Position numbers and translations under genes: made by a program. This document shows positions 1 through 8,666 of a DNA stretch of 64,000 bases, in pieces. The DNA is from Solibacillus sp. FSL K6-1523 (GTDB lineage: Bacteria; Bacillota; Bacilli; Bacillales_A; Planococcaceae). The notes beneath the pieces are model-generated. The model was not told the origin of the DNA. It saw only the letters and a list, made by a program, of their open reading frames with translations, and made no database searches. The stretch covers positions 2,778,001 through 2,842,000 of the forward strand of contig NZ_JBBOSU010000001.1 in the NCBI RefSeq assembly GCF_038005225.1, read 5' to 3'. Position 1 is the first letter of the stretch, and every line of letters begins with the position of its first letter.

Positions 1-107
1 TCTGTCACGGTACTTTCTTTAAATCGATTTCGACTTAAGAGCTTTAAAATTTGAACAGCATTTTCTAATGCAGGAACTGAATATTTTTTTCGTTCTTTCG
101 TTTCCAC
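1..107 (-). CDS. IclR-family transcriptional regulator, N-terminal part
   Basis: The reverse strand opens with GTG at 107, six bases after a run of G (ribosome binding site), and reads VETKERKKYSVPALENAVQI then LKLLSRNRFKESTVT before leaving the window. The pattern PALENAVQILKLL is typical of the start of IclR-type winged-helix regulators, where it forms the first helix of the HTH domain. Only about 35 residues are visible, so the effector domain and regulated pathway cannot be judged. Confidence 0.7.
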   Translation of the reverse strand, partial: METKERKKYSVPALENAVQILKLLSRNRFKESTVT

Positions 108-322
108 TTTAATCCCCCCTTCCTAATCAAGGATTTTACAGGTGAAAATTTTTTTTGTCAACGAAATTTCTGAATATTCATTAAACTAAACGAAAGAATC
201 CATTATCCATTCATTTTTTAATTAATACAAAACGATTTTGTTACTGAATAGATCGTAATACCATTATGTGAAGCTATCTATTTTAATACATAGTAAAAGC
301 TATCGTTTTGAATTAAGAACGT

Positions 323-379
323 TCAAAATGTATCATTTTTCGTAATTTGCACAATATCAATATTTCTACCAACCGTTTG
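323..379 (-). pseudogene. Fragment of a second proteasome-like Ntn hydrolase gene
   Basis: The reverse strand reads QTVGRNIDIVQITKNDTF followed by TGA. The intact protein at 7485-8192 has QTVGGNIDIVQITKDDTV at its C-terminus, so 15 of 18 residues match. Nothing resembling the rest of the protein precedes it, and the match stops abruptly at 379. It looks like the decayed tail of a duplicated copy or the leftover of a recombination. The fragment is short, but the residue match is too ordered to be chance. Confidence 0.6.
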
Positions 380-617
380 GGAGATCTAATACCTTTAACT
401 GTACCAATTTTTTCAATAGTTATTTAGGTATTTTCATTCTTCCCAAAGGAACAGAATTTATATTTCATGCCTGAATGACATCACCTTGTAAAGCTATCCT
501 CCAAAACAAAAAAGAAAGCTTACATAGTTAGCATCCCTTATTGAAACGAAAATTCGCACAAAACCATTCCCTTTTATATTAATAACTCTTCAATCTGATT
601 TTTTATTTTTACATATC

Positions 618-641
618 GTTCAGCAGTTCATATTCAGTTCA
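618..641 (+). promoter_or_regulatory. Candidate direct-repeat operator for the two-component regulator
   Basis: CAGTTCA occurs at 624-630 and again at 635-641, an 11-bp period, with a further GTTCA at 618-622. OmpR-family regulators commonly bind direct repeats with about 11-bp spacing placed just upstream of a -10 element. A TATACT-like -10 follows around 651. The exporter, response regulator and kinase lie downstream, so autoregulation is a reasonable inference. Confidence 0.4.
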
Positions 642-693
642 CAACTTTTTTATATACTTCATTTGTAAACATAACTCGAAAGGAAGTATATAC

Positions 694-2439
694 ATGAATG
701 AAGTAAAAAAACAAAAAGGATTAGGTCAGTTTTTCCGATTAATTATGGAAACAAAACCTTCTAAAGTCATGATTTTCATTGCGTTATTACTTAGTTTAAC
801 AACAACTGGTGTTGGCTTGTTAGTCCCGCTCTTCACCGCAAACCTTATTAATGACTTTTCAATTAGCTCATTAAATGCAGGCAATATTACAATTGTAATT
901 ATCGCGATTCTTGCACAAGCTGTAGCAAGTGGTTTTTCCATTTACTTATTAAATCGCATCGGCCAATCTGTTGTGGCAGGTATTCGGGAAAGGCTTTGGA
1001 AGAAGCTACTTGTCTTGCCTGTTAGCTATTTTGACGAACATCCTTCAGGCGAAACCGTTAGTCGGATGACAAATGATACATCCATTGTAAAGGCATTAAT
1101 CTCTGAGCATTTAGCAAACTTTATTGCTGGTACGATTTCTATTATTGGTTCTATCATTGTCTTATTCATTCTTGATTGGAAAATGACAACCATCATGTTT
1201 ATTGCGTTTCCGATTGCTGCGCTCATTTTAATCCCACTTGGGAAAGCAATGCACAAAATTTCAAAAGGTATGCAAGATGAGACCGCTACATTCACCGCGG
1301 TGCTTCAACAAGTATTATCTGAAATCCGCCTTATGAAATCTTCAAATGCAGAAAAAATTGAATATCAAAACGGGAAACAAAAAATTATGAATTTGTTTCA
1401 TTTCGGCCTAAAAGAAGCAAAAATCCAATCGGTGCTTGGTCCAATCATTAGCCTAGTCATGATGACGCTACTTGTTCTATTATTAGGTTATGGTGGTATG
1501 CGCGTTTCTTCAGGTGCATTAACGACTGGTGCATTAGTTGCTTTCATTATGTATTTATTCCAAATTATGATGCCAATGGCGCAAATGGCTACTTTCTTTA
1601 CACATTTCCAAAAGGCAACTGGCGCAACAGAACGCATTATTAGCATTTTAGAAACCCCGGTAGAACAAGATGCAACGGAGGTAATTCAAAATTCGAATGA
1701 AACGATTAAAGTCGAACACGTCAATTATAGCTACAATGATGAAAAACAAATTTTAAAGGACATTTCCTTCAATGTAGAAGCTGGTAAAGTAACGGCGATT
1801 GTTGGACCAAGTGGTAGTGGGAAAACAACATTATTCTCCCTTTTCGAACGTTACTACACGCCAACTGACGGTATTATTTCAATTGGCGGCAAATCCATCA
1901 ACGATTTTTCATTACATTCATGGCGAAATCAAATTGGTTATGTGTCACAAGAAAGTCCTATTGTTTCAGGCTCTATTCGCGATAATATTACGTACGGTTT
2001 AGAACGTGATGTAACGGATGAAGAAATAAATAACGTTGCAAAAATGGCGTATGCCGATCAGTTTATCGCGGATCTTCCAAATGGTTATCATACGGAAGTC
2101 GGTGAAAGAGGGATGAAACTTTCAGGTGGACAACGACAACGAATTGCAATTGCTCGTGCATTTTTAAGAAATCCTCAAATATTAATGTTGGATGAAGCCA
2201 CATCTAGTCTTGATAGTAAATCCGAAAAAGTGGTCCAACAAGCATTAAATGATTTAATGAAAGGCCGCACAACAATTGTCATTGCACACCGCTTATCTAC
2301 TATCATTGATTCAGATCAAATTATTTTCCTTGAGAAAGGAAGCATTACAGGAAGCGGCCGTCATTCAGAGCTATACAAATCACATGCATTATACCGTGAG
2401 TTTGCCGATCAGCAACTACACACACTTGAAATCGCGTAA
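694..2439 (+). CDS. BmrA-like multidrug ABC exporter (half-transporter, TMD-NBD)
   Basis: This 581-residue protein combines a six-helix ABC membrane domain (about 20-310) with a C-terminal ATPase. Walker A GPSGSGKTT is at 371-379, the LSGGQ signature at 476-480 and Walker B ILMLDE at 496-501. Size and sequence fit the homodimeric exporter family of B. subtilis BmrA (YvcC). Such proteins pump amphiphilic drugs out of the cytoplasmic membrane. The ATG at 694 follows AAAGGAAG. It is followed after 23 bases by a response regulator and kinase, so the exporter is probably controlled by them. The substrate cannot be read from sequence. Confidence 0.9.
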   Translation: MNEVKKQKGLGQFFRLIMETKPSKVMIFIALLLSLTTTGVGLLVPLFTANLINDFSISSLNAGNITIVIIAILAQAVASGFSIYLLNRIGQSVVAGIRERLWKKLLVLPVSYFDEHPSGETVSRMTNDTSIVKALISEHLANFIAGTISIIGSIIVLFILDWKMTTIMFIAFPIAALILIPLGKAMHKISKGMQDETATFTAVLQQVLSEIRLMKSSNAEKIEYQNGKQKIMNLFHFGLKEAKIQSVLGPIISLVMMTLLVLLLGYGGMRVSSGALTTGALVAFIMYLFQIMMPMAQMATFFTHFQKATGATERIISILETPVEQDATEVIQNSNETIKVEHVNYSYNDEKQILKDISFNVEAGKVTAIVGPSGSGKTTLFSLFERYYTPTDGIISIGGKSINDFSLHSWRNQIGYVSQESPIVSGSIRDNITYGLERDVTDEEINNVAKMAYADQFIADLPNGYHTEVGERGMKLSGGQRQRIAIARAFLRNPQILMLDEATSSLDSKSEKVVQQALNDLMKGRTTIVIAHRLSTIIDSDQIIFLEKGSITGSGRHSELYKSHALYREFADQQLHTLEIA

Positions 2440-2462
2440 TTCATGAAAAGGAATGATGTTGC

Positions 2463-3140
2463 ATGACAAAACTATTAATTGTTGATGATGATTCACATAT
2501 TCGAGAGCTAATACAGCTCTTTTTGAATCAAGAGGGCTTCGATCTTTTTGAAGCATCTGATGGAGTTGAAGCAATGGCTGTATTAGAAAAAGTGAAAATA
2601 GATTTAGCAATTATCGATATTATGATGCCGAATATGAATGGCTGGCAGCTTTGTCAAGAAATTCGCCATTTCAGCGATATTCCCATTTTAATGTTGACTG
2701 CTAGAGGCGAAACTTCTCAAAAAGTAAAAGGTTTCAACCTTGGTGCAGACGATTATCTCGTTAAACCGTTCGAGCCAATCGAATTAGTGGTCCGTGTAAA
2801 AGCATTGCTAAAACGGTACAACATCGCACTATCACATACCCTTTATATTGGAGAACTAAAAATGAATCGCAAAACTTATGAAATTGTTTTGAACGATTTA
2901 GAATATACGATTCCATTAAAAGAATTTGAATTATTATTTAAACTTGGCAACTATCCTGGTAAAACTTTTTCACGTGAACAGTTGATTGAAGATATTTGGG
3001 GATATGACTATGAAGGTGACGAAAGAACAGTCGATGTTCATATTAAACGATTGCGCGAAAGATTTCCAGAAGATACATGTGCATTTCGTATAAAAACGAT
3101 TTGGGGATTAGGCTATCGTTTGGAGCTGAATGAGCGATGA
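2463..3140 (+). CDS. OmpR-family response regulator
   Basis: A 225-residue two-domain regulator. The receiver domain has the acidic pocket DDD (8-10), the phosphoacceptor Asp52 in IDIMMP, and the conserved Lys in the VKPF segment. The C-terminal half is a winged-helix DNA-binding domain with the typical DERTVDVHIKRLRER stretch. Its stop overlaps the start of the histidine kinase by four bases (ATGA), which implies translational coupling. It probably controls the exporter upstream, where an 11-bp-period direct repeat is present. Confidence 0.93.
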   Translation: MTKLLIVDDDSHIRELIQLFLNQEGFDLFEASDGVEAMAVLEKVKIDLAIIDIMMPNMNGWQLCQEIRHFSDIPILMLTARGETSQKVKGFNLGADDYLVKPFEPIELVVRVKALLKRYNIALSHTLYIGELKMNRKTYEIVLNDLEYTIPLKEFELLFKLGNYPGKTFSREQLIEDIWGYDYEGDERTVDVHIKRLRERFPEDTCAFRIKTIWGLGYRLELNER

Positions 3141-4165
3141 CGAAACAGATTGTGAAGCCAATACTAGGTACGTTATTTTTCACACTGTATATCGTTAGTT
3201 GTTTTTCTGCCGCATACTTTTTAATAGAATATAGCCCGATTCCAACATCGGGCTATATTCGCTTTTTCTTTACAATAATCTTAGGTATTTTAATCATGAC
3301 ATCCATCGGTATTATGATGCACTATTTCTTACCGAATAAGCGCCGGAACTACTATTTAGAAGTCGTTTCAGCACTACGTAAAATTGCGAGTGGTGATTTT
3401 AATGTCTATTTGGATTTTAAAATGAATGACCGAAATGATTTCACAGAACTGGTCGATCAATTTAACCATATGGCAAAGCAATTACAACAAATGGAGGATA
3501 TGCGCCAGGAATTTATTTCAAATGTTTCTCATGAAATTCAATCCCCCCTAACATCCATTGTCGGTTTCGCACAAGCATTGCAACACAAGCAGCTTTCAGT
3601 AGAGCAACAGCAGCACTATTTAACGATTATCGAAACGGAAAGCCGCCGATTATCAAAACTAAGTGATAATTTATTGAAGCTCACATCACTTGAAGCTGAA
3701 AACCACTTAGTTGAGAAAGAAAATTACGCCCTTGATCAACAATTGCGCACAATCATTTTAGCTAGTGAGCCGAATTGGATTCAAAAAAATATAGAATTCG
3801 ATTTGCATTTAGAAAAAATAATTCTATTAGCAGACGAAGATTTAATGAGTCAAGTATGGATTAACCTCATTCATAATTGCATTAAATTCACACCTGATTA
3901 CGGTAAAATAACGATTCATTTAGTAAAAAAGGAAAATCAAGTGATTGTTACAATTTCAGATACGGGGATCGGCATTTCAAAGGCGAATCAGCTACACATT
4001 TTCGAGCGATTTTATAAAGCGGATGAAGCAAGAGTCCGTTCGAATAGTGGAAGTGGCTTAGGTTTATCGATTGTAAAAAAAATTATCGATATACACAATG
4101 GAACAATTATTGTTCAAAGTGAATTAGGGAAAGGTACGACATTTATTATTACATTACCCGAATAA
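3137..4165 (+). CDS. Sensor histidine kinase (HAMP-HisKA-HATPase)
   Basis: A 342-residue membrane kinase. Two transmembrane segments (about 10-30 and 42-65) flank a very short external loop, so this is an intramembrane-type sensor with little extracellular domain. HAMP (about 66-120) precedes the HisKA box NVSHEIQSPLTS, with the phosphoacceptor His132. The ATPase domain has the N box (HNCIKF), G1 (DTGIGI) and G2 (GSGLGL). It pairs with the overlapping response regulator. A short-loop kinase beside an ABC exporter suggests sensing of membrane-active drugs, by analogy with BceS-like systems; this is inference. Confidence 0.93.
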   Translation: MTKQIVKPILGTLFFTLYIVSCFSAAYFLIEYSPIPTSGYIRFFFTIILGILIMTSIGIMMHYFLPNKRRNYYLEVVSALRKIASGDFNVYLDFKMNDRNDFTELVDQFNHMAKQLQQMEDMRQEFISNVSHEIQSPLTSIVGFAQALQHKQLSVEQQQHYLTIIETESRRLSKLSDNLLKLTSLEAENHLVEKENYALDQQLRTIILASEPNWIQKNIEFDLHLEKIILLADEDLMSQVWINLIHNCIKFTPDYGKITIHLVKKENQVIVTISDTGIGISKANQLHIFERFYKADEARVRSNSGSGLGLSIVKKIIDIHNGTIIVQSELGKGTTFIITLPE

Positions 4166-4202
4166 TGTAATATTAGGCGCACCTTTTCGGTATATATGAC
4201 GA

Positions 4203-4240
4203 ATGGCCATCTATCCGTTTTTTGATAGATGGCCATTTTT
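4203..4240. terminator. Bidirectional terminator between kinase and importer operon
   Basis: ATGGCCATCTATC and GATAGATGGCCAT form a 13-bp stem around a T-rich loop, followed by TTTTT on the plus strand. It separates two convergent operons. Confidence 0.85.
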
Positions 4241-5084
4241 AATGTTGGTTATGTGTATGTTCTCCTGTGAAACCATCTTCATGAACATGATCATGCCCTA
4301 CCCCGTCTATATGGACGTGGGTATGCATAAATGATACTAACAATTTTTTATTGATTGGATTAACCCCCACATGAGCATTCACACCAAATATTTCTTTTAA
4401 CATTTGTGAAGTGATTACTTCTTCAACAGTGCCAAAGTCTTTTATTTGTCCATCTTTCATGACGATTAAATAATCACAGTACATGGATGCAATGTTCATA
4501 TCATGTATTGCCGATAATGTCGTAATATGAAGACTCTTTACTAAATCCATCAGTTGAATTTGATATCCAATATCTAAGTGATTTGTCGGCTCATCTAATA
4601 TTAAAAAATCTGTATTTTGAACTAAGGCTCTCGCAATTAATGTCCGTTGTTTTTCTCCACCTGACAAATTCGAAAAACTTCTATCACTATAATTATCTAG
4701 CCCTACTTTTTTCAACATGTCTGAAACCATTTTCAAATCTTCTTTTGAGTAATCTTCAAATGCAGATTTATAAGGATATCTTCCCATTTTAACAATTTGC
4801 TCTACAGTAAAGTCAAACTGCGAATTTCCTTCCTGTGCAAGTACGGCGATTTCTTTTGCACAGTCTTTATTTTTCATTTTAGATAATTCTTTACTATCTA
4901 AAAGTATTTCGCCGCTAGCAGGTTTATATAATCTGTATATATTTTTTAATAACGTTGATTTTCCCGAACCATTCGGACCAATAATGCCTACAAAACTGCC
5001 TGTTGGCACATCAAAAGATACATCTTTCAGTATTTCTTTTTTATCTATACTGAATCTTAAATTTTTAACTTGTAGCTTCTTCAT
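4239..5084 (-). CDS. ABC importer ATPase (FecE/FhuC/BtuD family) with His-rich tail
   Basis: A 281-residue ATPase with Walker A GPNGSGKST, signature LSGGEKQR and Walker B FLILDEP, the FhuC/BtuD-type subunit of iron-complex, heme or cobalamin importers. The last 29 residues after the ATPase core contain nine histidines (HTHVH, GHDHVH, EHTHNQH), which the family does not need. Its ATG shares one base with the permease stop (TAATG). The tail suggests metal binding or sensing of the cargo metal, but the substrate is not determinable. It is the last gene of a three-gene operon. Confidence 0.9.
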   Translation of the reverse strand: MKKLQVKNLRFSIDKKEILKDVSFDVPTGSFVGIIGPNGSGKSTLLKNIYRLYKPASGEILLDSKELSKMKNKDCAKEIAVLAQEGNSQFDFTVEQIVKMGRYPYKSAFEDYSKEDLKMVSDMLKKVGLDNYSDRSFSNLSGGEKQRTLIARALVQNTDFLILDEPTNHLDIGYQIQLMDLVKSLHITTLSAIHDMNIASMYCDYLIVMKDGQIKDFGTVEEVITSQMLKEIFGVNAHVGVNPINKKLLVSFMHTHVHIDGVGHDHVHEDGFTGEHTHNQH

Positions 5085-6166
5085 TAGTCTTTCCCTCCAA
5101 AAGTATAATTTTTCTTAGAAATTAAGTATAAGAAAAACGGTCCTCCAACTAATGAAGTAATAATTCCTATAGGGATTTCTATTGGTGGGAAAAGTCCTCT
5201 TGCAAATATATCTGATAGTATTAAAAAGATTGAGCCAACTAACGCAGAAAGAACGATTAATTTTTTATGGTCACTTCCTGCGATCGTTCTACAAATGTGA
5301 GGAACAATCAGACCTATAAATCCTATAGCACCTGTTATTGCAACTAATGATGCGGTAAGTAACGTGGCTAATAGTAATATGATGGATTTGATCATTTTTA
5401 CATTTATACCAAGTATGATGGCACTATCATCACCTAAAAGTAATATATCTAATGATTTTGACATAATAAATGCAACAACCATAACGATTACGAGTGTAAT
5501 AAATGGAAATAATAATACATCCCACTTAGCTCCACCTAAACTACCAACAGTCCAAAACAACGCACTTTTAGCTTGGTTTGAATTATCCGCTGAATAGATC
5601 AGCAAGTTTGTCAGTGCTGCAAATATTGTTGATATAGCCATTCCTGTAAGAACTAGCCTTGTAGTAGAAGTCGTTTTTCCCATTTGAGTTCCTATAACAA
5701 ATACTAGTATTCCTGATATTATTGACCCAACAAATGCACCCGCACTAATACTATTAATGCCTATCGCTGATACCCCACCTAAAACAATGACAGCCACAGC
5801 TCCACAAGATGCCCCTGACGAAATACCAAGTATATATGGTTCTGCGATTGGATTTTTAGTGATAGATTGCATTAGTATTCCACAAAGGGCAAGTCCAGCA
5901 CCACATAATGCCCCTAATAATACACGAGGTAATCGTATTTCCCATATTATATTCTGTGTCATAACAGTGCCAGCATTTTCAAATAATATTCCATTAGATA
6001 ATTTATTAAGCAATACTTTATAAACTTCTCCAGGTTCTATATAAGTACTACCAATCGCTATAGCTCCAATGATGGTTCCTGCCAAAATTATAGTTAAAGC
6101 TATAACCCAAAATAAGAAACCTTTCTTTTTAGAAAGGCTTCTTTGTTCTTGTACTGAAGACTCCAC
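5084..6166 (-). CDS. ABC importer permease, FecCD/BtuC family
   Basis: A 360-residue protein with about ten hydrophobic segments and the FecCD signature stretch RLPRVLLGALCGAGLALCG near the N-terminus, plus GLIVPHICR toward the C-terminus. The start is GTG at 6166, overlapping the stop of the lipoprotein gene by one base (TAGTG). It forms the membrane channel of the importer with the lipoprotein before it and the ATPase after it. Cargo is a siderophore, heme or corrinoid by family membership. Confidence 0.92.
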   Translation of the reverse strand: MESSVQEQRSLSKKKGFLFWVIALTIILAGTIIGAIAIGSTYIEPGEVYKVLLNKLSNGILFENAGTVMTQNIIWEIRLPRVLLGALCGAGLALCGILMQSITKNPIAEPYILGISSGASCGAVAVIVLGGVSAIGINSISAGAFVGSIISGILVFVIGTQMGKTTSTTRLVLTGMAISTIFAALTNLLIYSADNSNQAKSALFWTVGSLGGAKWDVLLFPFITLVIVMVVAFIMSKSLDILLLGDDSAIILGINVKMIKSIILLLATLLTASLVAITGAIGFIGLIVPHICRTIAGSDHKKLIVLSALVGSIFLILSDIFARGLFPPIEIPIGIITSLVGGPFFLYLISKKNYTFGGKD

Positions 6167-7194
6167 TACTTATTTTCTCCATAGAAGTATCCATACATTT
6201 GCTCTATAATTTTTGGATTTCTAATACCTGGAGATAAGTCAGCTAATCCTACAACATAAAGTTTATTATTTTTAATCGCTGAAACATCCTTAAGTGCTGG
6301 ATGTGATTTTAAAAAGTTAATTTTTTCTTGTACTGGTTGTCCTGCCATAAAATCTGTTATTAATATAACTTCAGGATCTTTTGCTACTATACTTTCCCAA
6401 GATACATTGATATAAGGCTTCGTTGCATCTTTCCCAAATATATTATTGCCACCTGCTAAATCGATTAGATTATTAGCTAACCCAGACCCAACTACCATCG
6501 CATCATTTTCGCCTGAATCATATACCATCATTTTGATTCTTTCTTCTGCTTTTATATCGCCCAATTTGTCCGTGACAGCTTTTATATCACTTTTCATTTT
6601 ATTGATTACTTCTGTTGCTTTATCTTCAACGCCAAATATCTTTCCTAGCAATTCAAAATCTTCATATACCGTTTCAACCGTAGCACTTGGATTGTATGAT
6701 TTCGCCATAAAAGGAATGATACCTTTTTCAATAAGTTCATCTGGAGATCCTGTCGTTTGTTCACTGATCGATGAATCCCATCCACTTACAAAATCTGCAC
6801 CCGTAGCCATAAATCCTTCTTTTGCTACCGAATGTCCTTCTCCAATTTTAAGTTCAGGTATTTTATTATAGGCCTCTTCAAACTCAGGCAGGATTGGGTT
6901 ATCTAAAAGAGCTGTTCCAATCATTTTATCTCCTAAGTCTAATGCAAGTAACATTTCAGTCATAAATTGTGATAATGTTACGGCTCTTTCTCTTGGCGTT
7001 TCAACTGTTACTTTGTAATCTTGTGCCCCATCTGAATAAGTAAACTCAACTGGTTTAAAATTACTCACTTCTGGTTTAGTTTCTGGTTTTTCACTATTTT
7101 TATCAACATTTGCTGAACATCCTGCAACACTTAATGACAACCCCACGATTGAAATTGCTGTTAAAAATCTTTTTAAGCCTCTACTCTTTATCAT
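6166..7194 (-). CDS. Substrate-binding lipoprotein of iron-complex/B12-type importer
   Basis: A 342-residue lipoprotein. A positively charged start and hydrophobic stretch lead to the lipobox SVAGC, with Cys26 as the lipidation site. The remainder is a periplasmic-binding-protein type III fold (FepB/BtuF/FhuD), with RAVTLSQFMTEMLLALDLG as the opening strand-helix and an EVILITDF motif late in the protein. The ATG follows AAGGAG and heads the operon. I saw no obvious Fur box upstream, which weakens but does not exclude an iron role. Confidence 0.9.
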   Translation of the reverse strand: MIKSRGLKRFLTAISIVGLSLSVAGCSANVDKNSEKPETKPEVSNFKPVEFTYSDGAQDYKVTVETPRERAVTLSQFMTEMLLALDLGDKMIGTALLDNPILPEFEEAYNKIPELKIGEGHSVAKEGFMATGADFVSGWDSSISEQTTGSPDELIEKGIIPFMAKSYNPSATVETVYEDFELLGKIFGVEDKATEVINKMKSDIKAVTDKLGDIKAEERIKMMVYDSGENDAMVVGSGLANNLIDLAGGNNIFGKDATKPYINVSWESIVAKDPEVILITDFMAGQPVQEKINFLKSHPALKDVSAIKNNKLYVVGLADLSPGIRNPKIIEQMYGYFYGENK

Positions 7195-7308
7195 AATATT
7201 CTCCTTAAGCTATAAAAAATATAAATACATACTTTTCTTTATAATATTGTACTATAACATAAGCCTGAATTACAAAAATTAGACGGAGCTTTTTGCTACG
7301 CATCACGA

Positions 7309-7349
7309 ATAGCCGTATATCATTGATTTTGCATCAGATATACGGCTAT
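7309..7349. terminator. Inverted repeat, possible terminator
   Basis: ATAGCCGTATAT at 7309-7320 pairs with ATATACGGCTAT at 7338-7349. The following bases are only moderately T-rich (ATTATTTT on the plus strand). It lies downstream of the Ntn hydrolase gene and upstream of the importer operon. Confidence 0.45.
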
Positions 7350-7484
7350 ATTATTTTCCCCATGCAAATCTGAGTGCTTTTTGACGAAGACATGGGATCT
7401 TCTGTTGAGTTGACTACAGAGGGAGATACAATTTAAACAGCTTAACTTCCAAAACTTAGTTTGTGCACATAACGTAAAATACAT

Positions 7485-8192
7485 TTATACATATTTCCCG
7501 TCTTTCCTTATCCAAACTGTATCATCCTTGGTAATCTGCACAATATCAATATTCCCACCAACCGTTTGCTGCTCCTTGCTTTTCTTCAAGTTTTCTTTCA
7601 TCACTTCCGCAATCACATTATATGCAAATTCAATGAGCTCTTTATCATTTTTCTGTCCAATTATCGTAGCCAATTCATACTCATTTATGGATGGATACTG
7701 TTCACTAATTTTAATCATGCTACTAAAAATTTGCGCTTGATCACTGCCATTGTATATGTAACCGTATTTATCAATTGGGATAGGATGATTTTGTATATGT
7801 TTTCCATCAATAAATTCCATTAGCACTAAAAATAATTTCCCACCTTCAGATCCACCGAGGTGAATTTGCGTCGTAAATCCCGCGAAATAGCTACAAAACT
7901 TTCCGATGATATATTCAATCGTATCGTTTATTGTCATCTTTTCACTGTCGGGATAATGTGCCAATCCATAAACTAAATCATTAATATCCATATATCTCGA
8001 AATAACTTCATTCGTTTCCTTATTGAAAATAAAGCGCGTTAAGCTACCCGAAAAAGAGATTGTCACTTTATTCGGTAAGATGAATATTTTTTGACATTGG
8101 TCATTATGAACCGCACTATTCTTCCATGATGCCCTACTATCAATTGCCATGATGATGGAATTCTTGCCCTTTACGTTTAACGCGACAGTCAT
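7485..8192 (-). CDS. Proteasome beta-subunit-like Ntn hydrolase
   Basis: The start is ATG at 8192: the in-frame upstream TTG at 8213 would place the ribosome binding site AAAGGAG inside the gene. The 235-residue protein begins MTVALNVKGK. With Met removed, Thr1 would be the N-terminal nucleophile, and Asp17 and Arg19 fall at exactly the spacing of 20S proteasome beta subunits (IMAIDSRAS). A QKIF segment with Lys34 is close to the usual Lys33 position. The C-terminal GGNIDIVQITKDD matches the GG-ID-ITR strand of archaeal beta subunits. It is neither HslV (too long) nor clearly Anbu (different N-terminus). It stands alone, with no ATPase partner nearby. The protease role is inference. Confidence 0.75.
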   Translation of the reverse strand: MTVALNVKGKNSIIMAIDSRASWKNSAVHNDQCQKIFILPNKVTISFSGSLTRFIFNKETNEVISRYMDINDLVYGLAHYPDSEKMTINDTIEYIIGKFCSYFAGFTTQIHLGGSEGGKLFLVLMEFIDGKHIQNHPIPIDKYGYIYNGSDQAQIFSSMIKISEQYPSINEYELATIIGQKNDKELIEFAYNVIAEVMKENLKKSKEQQTVGGNIDIVQITKDDTVWIRKDGKYV

Positions 8193-8414
8193 TAAACATA
8201 TCTCCTTTATCAAAAGATATGGTTATTTTATGATTGCGCGCTTACAAATAGTAGCAGAGGCTTCAGCGTTTTGTATGAGGGACATTAATTCCATGGAAAA
8301 TAAAAAGTTTTATATTACTGCTTAGTTAGAGAAGTAAGGGTATCGTAATCTGAATCGTTCAATGCATATACTTTATTTTTAAAAATCATCTTATTTTGCG
8401 CTATTGAAATCGTA

Positions 8415-8561
8415 TTACATTCTTCTATTTTTAAATTTTGAAATTACACTAAATAATAACCAACTAATAATCCCACCCAACACTATCAGAATTACATTTA
8501 TATAGCTGGACTCCGTAAAATTATTGAAAACAGCGACTGTTATTAGCCCACCACAAAACAT
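8415..8561 (-). pseudogene. C-terminal remnant of a small membrane protein
   Basis: A 48-residue frame starts MFCGGLITVAVF, continues with a second hydrophobic segment (VILIVLGGIISWLLF) and ends with basic KFKNRRM. No ribosome binding site precedes its ATG, and an in-frame TAG lies just upstream, where the repeat element begins. It therefore looks like the tail of a longer membrane protein cut off at the repeat junction. Function unknown. Confidence 0.4.
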
Positions 8562-8583
8562 TCCAAGGATGATCAAAAGCTAT

Positions 8584-8650
8584 GATCAATTACGCCTCGG
8601 CGTAATTGCGTCCAGATTTTTTCGAGCTCGCTCGAAAAACTTCCCATCAA
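8584..8650 (+). repeat. Intergenic repeat family, copy A (half element)
   Basis: It carries the proximal palindrome AATTACGCCTCGGCGTAATT, then GCGTCCAGATTTTTT and the CGAGCTCGCTCG palindrome, but lacks the ATCTGTGACATC arm and the distal hairpin of full copies D, E and F. It is a truncated copy beside a truncated gene. Confidence 0.8.
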
Positions 8651-8666
8651 TTCATTTCGGAATAAT

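Larger units (their letters stand above)
108..693. other. Intergenic region, no intact gene
   Basis: This 586-base stretch separates the IclR start from the ABC exporter. It holds a short gene relic (323-379) and a candidate response-regulator operator (618-641). I see no other feature. Confidence 0.6.
8193..8666. other. Intergenic region with gene remnant and repeat copy A
   Basis: This stretch contains a short truncated membrane-protein frame (8415-8561) directly followed by a partial repeat element (8584-8650). The remainder shows no further recognisable feature. Confidence 0.5.

Noticed and set aside
7485-8213. TTG 8213 as the start of the Ntn hydrolase
   Set aside because: It would put AAAGGAG inside the gene and bury the Thr nucleophile behind seven residues.
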